In this document: positions 1-7,758 of the stretch, in pieces | How the letters are laid out: each line of letters opens with the position of its first letter | Numbering within the stretch: the first letter of the stretch is position 1 | Assembly: GCF_019602855.1 (NCBI RefSeq) | Contig: NZ_CP080767.1 | Coordinates: 1,240,001 to 1,304,000 of the forward strand | Length of the DNA: 64,000 bases | Source: Cupriavidus pinatubonensis | GTDB lineage: Bacteria > Pseudomonadota > Gammaproteobacteria > Burkholderiales > Burkholderiaceae | Direction of reading: 5' to 3' | Made by a program: the position numbers and the translations under genes | Notes under the pieces: model-generated | What the model was told of the DNA's origin: nothing | Seen by the model: the letters and a program-made list of their open reading frames with translations, nothing else | Databases searched by the model: none

Positions 1-318
1 TTCCCTGCCGCTAGGGTGAGAGAGCACGGTCTTGATCGAGCCCGAACGCAGCGCGTAGATACTCTGGAACGGATCTCCGGCGCGGTAGAGCGCTTGACCT
101 TGCCTGACCATCTTCCAGTTCTTCACCACGCTGTTCAGGCGCACTATGTCCGTCTCGTCGAGGTTGGACGCCATGCAGATGTGCCGGAGCATGCAGGTGG
201 AGCACTGGGCACCCGGCTTCGGTGCGTTTTCGGTGGACAGCCTTGCATGGCGGTCAAGGGGGGCGCTGATCGCGTGCTGCTCGAGGTCGGCCGACGGCGA
301 ATCACTGGTTCCGAACAT
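1..318 (-). CDS. fnr: Fnr-type transcriptional regulator (N-terminal part, cut by window edge)
   Basis: The minus strand from the ATG at 318 encodes 106 residues before the window ends. The protein opens with a non-conserved stretch and then a cysteine cluster, CSTCMLRHIC at about residues 39-48, with the CX2CX5C spacing of the N-terminal [4Fe-4S] ligands of oxygen-sensing Fnr. The start of the cyclic-nucleotide-binding-like beta roll follows (YRAGDPFQSIYALRSGSIK). The fourth cysteine and the DNA-binding helix-turn-helix lie outside the window. A GGAGA ribosome site sits just upstream of the ATG. Fnr proteins activate or repress genes when oxygen is low by binding TTGAT-N4-ATCAA sites, and several such sites occur in this window. 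The family call is firm; the exact paralogue (Fnr or Anr) is not. Confidence 0.9.
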   Translation of the reverse strand, partial: MFGTSDSPSADLEQHAISAPLDRHARLSTENAPKPGAQCSTCMLRHICMASNLDETDIVRLNSVVKNWKMVRQGQALYRAGDPFQSIYALRSGSIKTVLSHPSGRE

Positions 319-380
319 CGTTGTCTCCAGATGGCGGTGCTATCAGGGGCGCGTCTGCTGGCCCCGAGAGCCCGGTACTC

Positions 381-668
381 CTATGGTTCGCTGCTTCTTG
401 GTGCTGTGCCGGAGATCTCCAGCAGAGCGGTGCGCAGTTTGTCGACTTCCAGCGTCTTGTCGAAGCAATAGCTTCCGCCGGCCCGCAGGCAGGCCTTGCG
501 CATCAGCGCAGACCCGCTGTTGGACAGCACGATCAAGGTGCTTTCCGGCAGCTTTACTGTGAGCAACCGGACGTGCCGCAGGCTTTGTCCGGTGCGCAGT
601 CCGACCAGCACGATATCGGGACGAAGCGCCTCGAGTACCGGCAAGTCGGCTTCGGCATCCGTACCCAC
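381..668 (-). pseudogene. Degenerate response-regulator receiver domain, N-terminally truncated
   Basis: The 95-residue frame from a GTG at 668 matches the second half of a receiver domain: RPDIVLVGLRTG, where the phosphoacceptor strand would end, then TLIVLSNSGS and AGGSYCFDKTLEVDKL, with the conserved Ser/Thr-then-Lys pattern. The residue at the usual phosphoacceptor aspartate is glycine, and the first half with the acidic pocket is missing in every frame upstream. No good ribosome site precedes the GTG. It lies 62 bases upstream of fnr on the same strand, so it may be a remnant of a regulator once co-transcribed with fnr. It could also be a short phosphorylation-independent receiver protein; the missing N-terminal half makes decay more likely. 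Confidence 0.5.
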
Positions 669-773
669 TCCAAGTCGTGGAGTTGGGTGCGGTGGCTCAT
701 GTCCGCAGTATCGTCGCCGGCCGCCCCTTTCGAAATCAGGCGGGGCTGAGACTGGTGTCAGGCTTGAAGCATG

Positions 774-797
774 CGCTGTCAGGTTTACCTGACAGCG
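774..797. promoter_or_regulatory. Perfect 24-bp palindrome (possible operator or bidirectional terminator)
   Basis: Two 11-base arms (CGCTGTCAGGT and ACCTGACAGCG) flank a central TT with no mismatch. It lies between the decayed receiver gene (minus strand) and the Hsp20 gene (plus strand), about 150 bases before the Hsp20 start. There is no T-run on either side, so an operator for a dimeric regulator is at least as likely as a terminator. Confidence 0.5.
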
Positions 798-860
798 TCG
801 CGGCGGATTCCGACTTCGGCAATGTCGCTCCAGCGCCGCATGGAAGTCGATGCAGCGGCC

Positions 861-874
861 TTGATGCAGAACAA
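861..874 (+). promoter_or_regulatory. Fnr/Anr-like box upstream of hsp20
   Basis: TTGATgcagAACAA matches the Fnr consensus TTGAT-N4-ATCAA at 9 of 10 positions. Its centre is 83 bases before the Hsp20 ATG, which leaves room for a class II promoter with a start near 909. A clear -10 hexamer is not visible, so this is a candidate site only. Confidence 0.45.
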
Positions 875-950
875 ACGCCCGCGGCGCTCAACTGCCAATC
901 TGGAAGCAGCCGGCCTTTCCGGTTCTGTTCCAGTCTTCAAGGAGATCACC

Positions 951-1373
951 ATGACCAACCTCAGGCACTTTGATCCGTTCTCTGTCGAACCCATCAGCGA
1001 CATGCTGCAGGGCATGCTGCGCTCATTCCGCGGGACTGCGGACAACGGTCTGGCATTCAAGGTCGATGTGTCGGAATCGGAGAGCGCCTACACCCTCGCC
1101 GCGGAACTGCCTGGTGTGAAGAAGGAGGACATCGACGTATCCGTCGATCGCGGCACGGTGATGATCAGCGCAAAGGTGGAGAAGTCCTCCGAGCAAAAAG
1201 AGGGCGAGCGCGTGATCCGGCGCGAGCGCTACAGCGGCTCGATGCAGCGTGCCTTTACGCTGGACGCCAACATCGACGAGGGCAAGGTCGAGGCCAGCTA
1301 CGACAATGGTGTGCTGCGCGTGGTCCTTCCCAAGAAGGAAACGTCGCCGCAACAGCGGATTACCGTGAAGTGA
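951..1373 (+). CDS. Hsp20/alpha-crystallin small heat-shock protein (copy 1)
   Basis: This 140-residue protein belongs to the Hsp20 family of ATP-independent holdase chaperones, which bind unfolding proteins in the cytoplasm. The alpha-crystallin domain runs from about residue 35 to the end, with the A-x-x-x-n-G-V-L motif as YDNGVLRVVLPKKE near the C terminus. The ATG at 951 has a clear AAGGAGA ribosome site. An in-frame extension to 771 lacks homology and is rejected. A candidate Fnr box sits 80 bases upstream, and the CBS- and BON-domain genes follow on the same strand with short gaps, suggesting one stress-related transcription unit. It is one of three Hsp20 genes in the window and is clearly diverged from the other two. 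Confidence 0.95.
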   Translation: MTNLRHFDPFSVEPISDMLQGMLRSFRGTADNGLAFKVDVSESESAYTLAAELPGVKKEDIDVSVDRGTVMISAKVEKSSEQKEGERVIRRERYSGSMQRAFTLDANIDEGKVEASYDNGVLRVVLPKKETSPQQRITVK

Positions 1374-1399
1374 AACCCTCTCTGCAAAGGAGTGCGGCA

Positions 1400-1864
1400 A
1401 TGAGAATTGACGAGCTTTGTACGCGTGAACCTGTCCATATTCCGCTTTCCTGCACATTGCAGGAAGCCGCAGTGCAAATGCGTGACCAGCATGTGGGCTC
1501 ATTGATCGTCACGGAAGCAACGGCGTCAGGCACGCGGGTCGCTGGTGTGCTGACCGATCGCGATATCGTGCTTGGCAGCACGGCGGCCGGGACAGACCCT
1601 TGCACCAATCAGGTGGGGGACATCATGACGCGCGGGCTGGTCACAATCGGCCGCCACAACGGTGTTGCCGATGCGATGCAGTTGATGCTCTCGCATGGTG
1701 TGCGCCGGCTTGGCGTGCTCGATGGTGAAGCGCTCATCGGAGTGATTTCGATGGACGACATTGTCGGCGCCATGGCGGCGGAGTGGGGCATGCTATCCAC
1801 GATCATCAGCAATGAGCAGGAGCGCGAGCGCACCGGCCATACCCAATCGGCGCTTCATGTCTGA
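1400..1864 (+). CDS. CBS-domain protein (two CBS repeats)
   Basis: The 154-residue protein consists of a Bateman module. CBS repeat 1 covers about residues 5-60 (TREPVHIPLSCTLQEAAVQM ending in GVLTDRDIV) and repeat 2 about 75-135 (MTRGLVTIGRHNGVADAMQL ending in GVISMDDIV). Such stand-alone modules bind adenine nucleotides and often act as energy sensors; the partner here is unknown. The ATG at 1400 follows an AAAGGAG site. It lies 26 bases after hsp20 and shortly before the BON protein, so co-transcription is likely. No effector domain is attached. Confidence 0.92.
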   Translation: MRIDELCTREPVHIPLSCTLQEAAVQMRDQHVGSLIVTEATASGTRVAGVLTDRDIVLGSTAAGTDPCTNQVGDIMTRGLVTIGRHNGVADAMQLMLSHGVRRLGVLDGEALIGVISMDDIVGAMAAEWGMLSTIISNEQERERTGHTQSALHV

Positions 1865-1945
1865 ACCATTGCAGGAATGGCGGACCTCGCCGCCGCACAG
1901 GCGCGTCGCATGCCGTTCCTCAAATCCATGTTGTGAGATGTCTCG

Positions 1946-2590
1946 ATGAAAACCGATCTTCAACTCAAGAAGGACGTCACGGAAGAGCTGGACTGGGATC
2001 CCGCCATCGACGCGGCAGCCATTGGCGTGGAGGTACGCGAGGGCGTGGTAACGCTCAGCGGTCACCTGCCCAGCTATGCCGAGAAGCTTGCAGCCGAGCA
2101 CGCTGCGGAAAAGGTCTCTGGCGTGCGCGCGGTGGTGGTGAACCTCGATGTCCGGCCCACGGGGGAATTCAGCGATGAGGCGATTGCCACCGCCGCACGG
2201 GATGCTCTGCAATGGCATGTGCACGTGCCTGCCGATGCGATCAAGCTGCGTGTCGAGAAGGGCCGCGTCACGCTGACGGGCGAGGTGGAGTGGGGGTACC
2301 AGAGCAAGCTTGCCGAGCGTGCCGTGTCGCAGTTGCGCGGTGTGACCGGTGTGACGAACCATATCAAGATGCGGATGCGCCCCGCGCCCGACGATGTGGT
2401 CGAACGCATTGAAGCTGCGTTGCGCCGGCATGCCGAGCGTGAAGCGAAGCACATCAATGTCTCGATGAAAGAGGGCACGGTGACGCTGAGCGGCCGGGTA
2501 GATTCACGCGCGCAACGACTGGCCGCAGTTGGTGCGGCCTGGTCCGCGCCCGGGGTTGGCGCCGTGGTGGACGATCTGGAATTGTCCTGA
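1946..2590 (+). CDS. Triple BON-domain protein
   Basis: The 214-residue protein has three tandem BON domains, at about residues 3-70, 78-145 and 148-213. Each carries the family pattern of V-x-x-G-x-V-T-L-x-G (GVVTLSGHLP, GRVTLTGEVE, GTVTLSGRVD). There is no signal peptide or lipobox, so unlike OsmY it appears cytoplasmic. BON domains are thought to bind phospholipid or other hydrophobic surfaces and are common in stress-induced proteins. The ATG at 1946 has only a weak ribosome site. Downstream lies a strong GC-rich hairpin that could end the hsp20-CBS-BON unit. Confidence 0.9.
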   Translation: MKTDLQLKKDVTEELDWDPAIDAAAIGVEVREGVVTLSGHLPSYAEKLAAEHAAEKVSGVRAVVVNLDVRPTGEFSDEAIATAARDALQWHVHVPADAIKLRVEKGRVTLTGEVEWGYQSKLAERAVSQLRGVTGVTNHIKMRMRPAPDDVVERIEAALRRHAEREAKHINVSMKEGTVTLSGRVDSRAQRLAAVGAAWSAPGVGAVVDDLELS

Positions 2591-2598
2591 AGCGCGAC

Positions 2599-2630
2599 GG
2601 GGAGGTGAGCGCGCAGGCGCCCACCTCCCC
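2599..2630 (+). terminator. Terminator-like hairpin after the BON gene
   Basis: GGGGAGGTG at 2599-2607 pairs perfectly with CACCTCCCC at 2622-2630 across a 14-base loop, nine bases after the BON stop codon. No T-run follows, so it may act as a processing or attenuation hairpin rather than a classical intrinsic terminator. Confidence 0.5.
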
Positions 2631-2650
2631 CGAATGAGCGTGGTGGCGCG

Positions 2651-2863
2651 ATGCCTTGGAATTCCAGCTACTTTCCCATCTCGATGAAGAACCTTCAACC
2701 CGAAGTCAGGGCGAAAGCGATCGCGATCGCCAATGCGCTGCTGGAACAGGGTTACGGTGAAGGCATGGCGATTCGCATTGGCATCGCGCAGGCGCATCGC
2801 TGGGCCGAGCGCCATGCCGTTGAAAACGCCGCCATGCGTTCGCCGGCACACTACCGGCCATGA
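2651..2863 (+). CDS. Small conserved protein resembling the N-terminal part of Bacillus YdaT
   Basis: The 70-residue protein (MPWNSSYFPISMKNLQPEVR, then IANALLEQGYGEGMAIRIGIAQAHRWAE) matches a widespread small family seen at the N terminus of Bacillus YdaT: a P-W start, an M-K-N-L segment, an R-x-K-A-I-x-I-A-N-A-L-L helix and a final helix ending in W-A. The DUF2188 half of YdaT is absent. Function is unknown; relatives are often near stress genes. The ATG at 2651 lacks a strong ribosome site. It sits between the BON hairpin and the nitroreductase gene. Confidence 0.75.
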   Translation: MPWNSSYFPISMKNLQPEVRAKAIAIANALLEQGYGEGMAIRIGIAQAHRWAERHAVENAAMRSPAHYRP

Positions 2864-2951
2864 AACGTGCAGCGCGCAGCGCAGCGAACACGACGGCCGG
2901 CGCCACCTGTTTCCGCACGATGCCAGGGCCCTCGAAATTCAGGAGCGTGAC

Positions 2952-3557
2952 GTGACCCATCCCATCGTTTCATCCGAAGTCCCCGTGGAATACATCAACC
3001 TGCCGGAGCCTCAGACCGAAGGCGGCATGCCGTTGATGACCGCGCTTCACAAGCGCCGGTCTGTCCGCAGCTTTGCACAGCGTCCGCTGGACGAGGCACT
3101 GCTGTCCACGCTCTTGTGGGCGGCATTTGGCATCAACCGGCCAGATACCGGCTTGCGCACTGCGCCATCCGCACGCAACTGGCAGGAGATCGACGTGTAC
3201 GTTGCCATGCCGGACGGGCTCTATGCACTCGAACCGGCAGCGTGGCGACTCAGGCTGGTGACCGGCGAAGACCTCCGCGCGGCCACCGGCCTACAAGACT
3301 ATGTATCCACTGCGCCGCTTGACCTCGTCTATGTCAGCAGGCTGTCGAAGCTCGACGAGACTGACAAGCCGATGCGTCAGTTCTATACCGCGCTGGATAC
3401 CGGCTACATCAGCCAGAACGTTTACCTGTTCTGTGCCGCATCGGGCTTGGCCACGGTGGCGCGGGGGCTGCTGGATCGGCGCGCGCTCGCAAAGGCGATG
3501 CGGCTGGACCCCGACCAACGCGTTGTCCTGGCCCAAAGCGTTGGTTTTCCCGCATGA
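2952..3557 (+). CDS. Nitroreductase-family protein (SagB/ThcOx-like FMN oxidoreductase)
   Basis: The 201-residue protein has the nitroreductase N-terminal helix with its FMN-binding arginines (LHKRRSVRSFAQRPL) and the APSARNWQEIDVYVA segment seen in the SagB-type subgroup. Later come DTGYISQNVYLFCAASGLAT and a GFPA end. These enzymes use FMN and NAD(P)H to reduce nitro groups, quinones or other acceptors; the substrate is not predictable. The chosen start is GTG 2952, six bases after an AGGAG site; upstream in-frame starts add unrelated sequence. It is followed 29 bases later by the phosphoribosyltransferase gene. Confidence 0.88.
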   Translation: MTHPIVSSEVPVEYINLPEPQTEGGMPLMTALHKRRSVRSFAQRPLDEALLSTLLWAAFGINRPDTGLRTAPSARNWQEIDVYVAMPDGLYALEPAAWRLRLVTGEDLRAATGLQDYVSTAPLDLVYVSRLSKLDETDKPMRQFYTALDTGYISQNVYLFCAASGLATVARGLLDRRALAKAMRLDPDQRVVLAQSVGFPA

Positions 3558-3586
3558 CTCAGCGAGGGCCGCAGAAGGAGGACAAC

Positions 3587-4213
3587 ATGCCGTTCATCGA
3601 CAGGGAGGACGCCGCCAGGCAACTGGCGAAGGCGCTGCGCCGATACGCTGGCAAGCATCCGCTTGTGCTGGCTGTTCCGCGTGGAGCCGTCCCCATGGGC
3701 GCGATCGTTGCCGAAGCGCTCGACGCGGAGTTCGACGTCGTGCTCGTACGCAAGCTTGGAGCACCAGGGAACCCTGAACTTGCTATCGGCGCTGTGGACG
3801 AGAGTGGCTGGACGTATCTGACTCCCCATGCCGCGATGTACGGTGCGGACAGCGTATACGTTGACCGCGAACGGGCCTGCCAGCTTGAAACGCTGCGCCG
3901 CCGCCGGGCCATGTACACGCCCGGGCGTGACGCCGCCAGCGTGGCGGGCCGTGTGGTGATCATCATTGACGATGGCCTGGCGACCGGCGCTTCGATGATC
4001 GCCGCACTGCACGCCGTCCGGGAGCAGCAGCCTTCACGCCTGGTATGCGCAGTGCCGGTAGCACCTCGGCAGACGCTGGAGCGCCTGCGTCCGTATGCGG
4101 ATGAAGTGGTCTGCCTCGAATCGCCGCCAGCATTCCGCGCAGTCGGTGAGTGCTATGGCGAGTTTCCGCAGGTTGAAGACGAGCAGGTCATTGCCTGTCT
4201 GATCGCGCGCTGA
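3587..4213 (+). CDS. Phosphoribosyltransferase-domain protein
   Basis: This 208-residue protein has a type I phosphoribosyltransferase fold. The PRPP-binding signature is VVIIIDDGLATGASM at about residues 123-137, preceded by VLAVPRGAVPMGA and VVLVRKLGAPGNPELAIG. Family members are often encoded beside or fused to a dienelactone-hydrolase-like domain, and such a hydrolase gene occurs at 5480. The true reaction is unknown; purine or pyrimidine salvage is not implied. The ATG at 3587 has an excellent AAGGAGG site. The 3' end overlaps the convergent rhomboid remnant by 26 bases. Confidence 0.9.
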   Translation: MPFIDREDAARQLAKALRRYAGKHPLVLAVPRGAVPMGAIVAEALDAEFDVVLVRKLGAPGNPELAIGAVDESGWTYLTPHAAMYGADSVYVDRERACQLETLRRRRAMYTPGRDAASVAGRVVIIIDDGLATGASMIAALHAVREQQPSRLVCAVPVAPRQTLERLRPYADEVVCLESPPAFRAVGECYGEFPQVEDEQVIACLIAR

Positions 4214-4655
4214 GACGGGAGCATGCCAGCCGATGACGTCGATTCAATAGCCCGAACACGGCGCCGGAAGCACCGATGGTGGGCATGTGTGCCGGCGCAA
4301 TATAGCCAAGCACCGCCAACTGGATCAAACCGGCGCTGACCAGGCTTGCCAAATAGACAGCGAGCATGCGGCCGGGCCCGAGACTTGCCTCGACGCTCCG
4401 GCCGAACATCCACAGGCCGAGCATGTTGAACGCCAGGTGTGCGAGGTTGGCATGCAGGAAGCCATAAGTCAGCAACTGCCACGGCGCGAACCCGACCTCA
4501 CCGTCCGCCGGCATGCCAAGTATGGGTGGCCATAGTGCGAATTGCTGTGCCAGAGCACCGTCTGTCGCCACCTCGCCAGAGAACGCAACGATGTTCAGGA
4601 GAATCAAAAGCGTCGTCATGTCCGGTCTGGCCCCTGGCTCTGCTTCCTCAAACAT
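4188..4655 (-). pseudogene. Truncated rhomboid-family intramembrane serine protease
   Basis: The frame from the ATG at 4655 encodes a hydrophobic first segment (MTTLLILLNIVAF), the PWQLLTYGFLHANLAHLAFNMLGLW region with the family's HxxxxHxxxN pattern, and the catalytic serine motif GASGAVFGLL. Right after that motif the sequence switches to RRHRLACSRLSARSDRQ and stops, so the transmembrane helices that follow and the catalytic histidine are missing. A rhomboid of normal length needs roughly 50-80 more residues. The truncated end overlaps the phosphoribosyltransferase gene, which suggests a deletion junction. ATG 4619 is an alternative start. It is unlikely to be an active protease. Confidence 0.75.
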
Positions 4656-4945
4656 AGGCAAGCCATGGCAACGGAAATTGCTCGGTATCAACGAATGTGG
4701 AAACGCTTGGCCGTGGTATTTGCCCGAAACTGGGTCAGTCCTTCCCTGTGTACGCCGAGCGCCGGTGCAATTTCTTTGATCCAGCTTAAGTCGTGGTCTG
4801 GCCGGGCGCATAGCTTATCCCTATGTGACCAGCGGTTGCCGCCACCCCGAAACCTGGCCGAAGTTGACGCCGCCAGGTGCACCATCTTCACCTGCACGCC
4901 TGGCGTTTAGGCGCGCTGAAGAATCCCATCAACGAGGAGCCCAAC
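4656..4945. other. Intergenic region with one hairpin
   Basis: No convincing coding sequence is seen here. A hairpin at 4871-4905 has outer arms CGCCAGG and CCTGGCG and inner TGCA/TGCA pairs. It lies 40 bases before the zinc-ribbon gene at 4946 and could be a regulatory or terminator-like structure. No Fnr-like box was found. Confidence 0.4.
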
Positions 4946-5449
4946 ATGAAAGTCCGCGCACAGTTCGTGAAAGTCCGACCCGTTCGGTGGAGTCCGTTTC
5001 CGGTCGAGCACATTTCCGACCGCTACAAGCAGCCCGCCGCCGCGCCAACTGTGGCGACCTGTCCCGTCTGCCACGCTGTCTTCATGCGGGGCCACTGGCA
5101 ATGGCGCCCGGCGCCCTCCGGCGCGGCACACCTGGTGTGTTCGGCATGCGCGCGCACCGCTGACGGCATTCCGGCGGCGCGGGTGGTGCTTGCAGGCGGC
5201 TTTGAGGGCACCCATCGCACGGAGATCCTCGCTCTTGTCCGCCATAGGGAAGCCGGGTTGCGCGCGCAGCATCCGATGGAACGGCTGATGTCCATCGATT
5301 CCGACGACCAGGGCACCGTCATCGCGACCACTGGCGTGCACCTTGCGCGCGATATCGGCAATGCCATCCATCACGCTTACCGCGGCAAGCTTGCGATCGA
5401 CTACGACCATGCGGAAACCGAACTGCATGTGAACTGGCACCGGGATTGA
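4946..5449 (+). CDS. Conserved zinc-ribbon-like protein (BCAM0308-like)
   Basis: The 167-residue cytoplasmic protein carries two CxxC pairs (TCPVCHAVF at about residue 41 and LVCSACART at about 69) expected to bind one zinc ion, followed by an alpha/beta domain of roughly 80 residues. Its pattern resembles proteins named BCAM0308 family in Burkholderiales, which have no established function. The ATG at 4946 follows a GAGGAG site. It lies 30 bases upstream of the hydrolase gene on the same strand, so the two are probably co-transcribed. The family name is from memory of similar sequences and should be treated as moderate. Confidence 0.7.
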   Translation: MKVRAQFVKVRPVRWSPFPVEHISDRYKQPAAAPTVATCPVCHAVFMRGHWQWRPAPSGAAHLVCSACARTADGIPAARVVLAGGFEGTHRTEILALVRHREAGLRAQHPMERLMSIDSDDQGTVIATTGVHLARDIGNAIHHAYRGKLAIDYDHAETELHVNWHRD

Positions 5450-5479
5450 TCGGAGCACCCGAACAAGAAGGGGGCGCGA

Positions 5480-6154
5480 ATGAAACTCGTCACTGCGCAG
5501 CAGGTAATGATCCACGCGGATGACGTGGTCCTTCCGGGGGAGTTGGCCATGCCTGACGCAGCCCGCGGGTTTGTACTGTTCGCCCACGGTAGCGGCAGTT
5601 CCCGCCATAGCCCGCGCAACCGTCTGGTCGCGTCGATGCTGCATGATGAGGACATCGGTACCTTGCTGTTCGACCTGTTGACCCCGGAAGAGGATATTGG
5701 CCTGAGGCGGCGTTTCGATATTGCGCTGCTGAGCGACAGGCTCAGCGCTGCGACGGAATCGATTGAACGCCTGGCAGGGCAGCGCGATCTTCGACTTGGC
5801 TACTTTGGTGCGAGCACCGGCGCGGCCGCCGCCGTGCGTGCCGCCGCGGCGGCGTCGGCGCATCTGCGCATCGATGCCGTGGTGTCCAGGGGCGGGCGTG
5901 TCGATCTGGCAGGTCATGACGCACTCTGCCGCCTCGCGTCTCCGCTGCTGATGATTGTCGGGGAAGCCGATCCGGTCGTCGTCAACCTCAATGCGCGCGC
6001 GGCGGCGTGGATATCCTGCGAGAAGCGGCTGGAAGTGGTTCCCGGGGCGACCCACCTGTTCGAAGAACCGGGTGCGCTCGAACAGGTAGGGCGGCTTGCG
6101 GCCGGATGGTTCGCGCGCCATTTCGCCGCAGCAGAAGCGGAAAGCGGCACATAG
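5480..6154 (+). CDS. Dienelactone-hydrolase-like alpha/beta hydrolase
   Basis: The 224-residue protein has the alpha/beta hydrolase elements in order: an oxyanion loop FAHGSGSSRHSPRN, the nucleophile elbow GASTGAAAA (serine at about residue 113), an acidic residue in GEADPVV and the catalytic histidine in GATHLFEEPG. It has no signal peptide. Such hydrolases commonly occur with the phosphoribosyltransferase family found at 3587, sometimes as one polypeptide, so a joint but unknown role is likely. A GGGGGCG stretch precedes the ATG at 5480. It follows the zinc-ribbon gene by 30 bases. Confidence 0.88.
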   Translation: MKLVTAQQVMIHADDVVLPGELAMPDAARGFVLFAHGSGSSRHSPRNRLVASMLHDEDIGTLLFDLLTPEEDIGLRRRFDIALLSDRLSAATESIERLAGQRDLRLGYFGASTGAAAAVRAAAAASAHLRIDAVVSRGGRVDLAGHDALCRLASPLLMIVGEADPVVVNLNARAAAWISCEKRLEVVPGATHLFEEPGALEQVGRLAAGWFARHFAAAEAESGT

Positions 6155-6289
6155 CGCCTTGCTGTCCTGGGCATTCCCGTTCCAGCATCTCTCCATATGG
6201 ATGCCGAGTCATACATCTCGGCATCGCGCAAAGCACCAGAGTTCGACATACGAGCAGAAAGCGATGATGAAGGATCAAGGAGACCTGTC

Positions 6290-6664
6290 ATGCCCGAGTT
6301 GACAACGCAGGAGTTGGCGGCCCTGGCCGTGCAACTGGACGCCAGCGAGGCCCGCATCCGGGATGCCGTCGGGACGGCAGCCTCGCCGCTTGCGGGCCCA
6401 ATGCAGCGGGAGGCGCGAGACGATGCTGACCTGGCGGAAGAGGAAGTCGTACAGCGCCAGGCGGACGCGATGCTGGAACATTACCGCACGGAACTCGCCG
6501 ACATACGGGCGGCCAGGGAACGCATGAAGGCGGGGCAATACGGCACGTGTACGGATTGCGGCGAGGCGATACCGTATTCGCGTCTGCAGGCTTACCCGAC
6601 CGCCAGGCGATGTGCTGACTGCCAGCGCGGGCACGAACGTCTGTTCGCTCGTGATCGTCAGTAA
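6290..6664 (+). CDS. TraR/DksA-family zinc-finger protein
   Basis: The 124-residue protein has an N-terminal coiled-coil-like region (about residues 5-85, rich in E, A, R and Q) followed by a C4 zinc finger CTDCGEAIPYSRLQAYPTAR then CADC. This is the layout of DksA/TraR proteins that enter the RNA polymerase secondary channel. The acidic coiled-coil tip of DksA (DxxDxA) is not clearly present; DDADLAEEEV is nearby but not at a clear tip. It may be one of the DksA-like paralogues common in this group. The start ATG at 6290 has an AAGGAGA site. Confidence 0.88.
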   Translation: MPELTTQELAALAVQLDASEARIRDAVGTAASPLAGPMQREARDDADLAEEEVVQRQADAMLEHYRTELADIRAARERMKAGQYGTCTDCGEAIPYSRLQAYPTARRCADCQRGHERLFARDRQ

Positions 6665-6686
6665 GGCGTGGCGCCCCGCAGGTATG

Positions 6687-6947
6687 CTATTCGTGACTAA
6701 GATCCATGCCGAAGCCGCCAGCCAGTTCACAGTCGATGGCGCCGGCCGCATACGCGAACAGCCAGTTCTCTGCTTCCTGCGGCGTTGCGGGCGGATGAAG
6801 CCAGTCCGGCGTAAAGCGCACGCCCATATCGCGGTTCGGCCCGCTGATCTGGACGCGACCGACTGAACTCGACGCGCCCGGAGCCATGCTATCGGGCACG
6901 AAGATCACAATCCGGAATCCTTTGTACGACCGTTCTCGTTCTGCCAT
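6687..6947 (-). CDS. Small conserved hypothetical protein
   Basis: The 86-residue protein (MAERERSYKGFRIVIFVPDS, later GRVQISGPNRDMGVRFTPDW and a final amphipathic helix) is not recognised. It looks like a small soluble alpha/beta protein with no cysteines or signal peptide. The start ATG at 6947 is supported by GGAGGATCAA immediately upstream, which is better than the in-frame start at 7001. It lies downstream of the other minus-strand small gene at 7068. Confidence 0.65.
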   Translation of the reverse strand: MAERERSYKGFRIVIFVPDSMAPGASSSVGRVQISGPNRDMGVRFTPDWLHPPATPQEAENWLFAYAAGAIDCELAGGFGMDLSHE

Positions 6948-7067
6948 TTGATCCTCCACTGACGGATTGGAGCCGACGTGGCCTGGACTTCCGCATCGCA
7001 AAAAATAGAACGAGGGCGCGTACAGGCGTGCGCGCCCCCGGCCATGGGTTCAGGACGGCGAAGGCGT

Positions 7068-7343
7068 TTAGGGAAGATCGTACTCCCGCATCATCTCGGC
7101 GGTGATGGCTTTGACTGCGGCCTGGCATGCTGGCGTGACGCCGGGGAAGGCTTCAATGCGCCAGTTGCACCCGCTGTTTGTGCCGGGGTCGACGCGTAGC
7201 GGGAGCGGAATCTCCGAATCACGGCAAGCGTCGACAAGGTCGGCGTTTTCCTGCAGTCGACGCAGGATTTCATTGCGGATCTGCTCCGCGCTGCTCCACG
7301 CGAGCGACGGCCAAGCGGCACTGCGGATGGTCACGCTGTTCAA
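7068..7343 (-). CDS. Small conserved hypothetical protein
   Basis: The roughly 91-residue protein (NSVTIRSAAWPSLAWSSAEQ, then ILRRLQENADLVDACRD, a proline-rich turn, and AAVKAITAEMMREYDLP) is not assigned. Start choice is uncertain: TTG 7343 or GTG 7334 are the nearest in-frame starts before the conserved-looking part, and neither has a strong ribosome site. It shares strand with the 6687-6947 gene and could be the first gene of a small two-gene unit. Confidence 0.5.
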   Translation of the reverse strand: MNSVTIRSAAWPSLAWSSAEQIRNEILRRLQENADLVDACRDSEIPLPLRVDPGTNSGCNWRIEAFPGVTPACQAAVKAITAEMMREYDLP

Positions 7344-7758
7344 TGCGGGACGCGAATGCGTGGACCTGCCAGTCCTTTCCAATTCGAGACCGGTTTAGTG
7401 TGCGGCGAAATCCACGGCTGCGCCCGCAGATTGGCACACCCTCTGCCCCCACAACTATCACGGACTTCAGTCGTCACTCCCCTAGGCCCGCATGACGTGA
7501 GGAAACTGGTTGGCGTCAGGCCAATGCGACTCAGGGTGCGACGCAGACGCGAGGCTTTGTTGACACGCATCAACCCAGCTCACCTGGCGCGCGCTACGTT
7601 TGAACAAACCGTGCCGAACCAAACTCGCCCCTGTATTGGGCTAGGTCTGTCGCGGACAACCGCGATTTCGTCTTTGAGCTTAACCACGGCAAAGATGGCC
7701 GATATCTTTACCCTCACGGGCAGACAATGGCCCACACGCCTAAGTGCAACTAGCGAGC
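7344..7758. other. Non-coding stretch containing the Fnr-like box
   Basis: Reading frames here have poor coding character. The only clear element is the Fnr-like box at 7560-7573. The sequence up to the UspA remnant is less GC-rich than its surroundings and probably represents the promoter region and decayed N-terminal part of that gene. Confidence 0.4.
7560..7573 (+). promoter_or_regulatory. Fnr/Anr-like box upstream of a decayed uspA
   Basis: TTGACacgcATCAA matches the Fnr consensus at 9 of 10 positions. A plausible -10 (TACGTT at 7595-7600) lies at the class II distance. The first coding sequence downstream is the broken uspA, followed by the lipoprotein and PEP synthase genes, which may now use this promoter. 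Confidence 0.55.
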
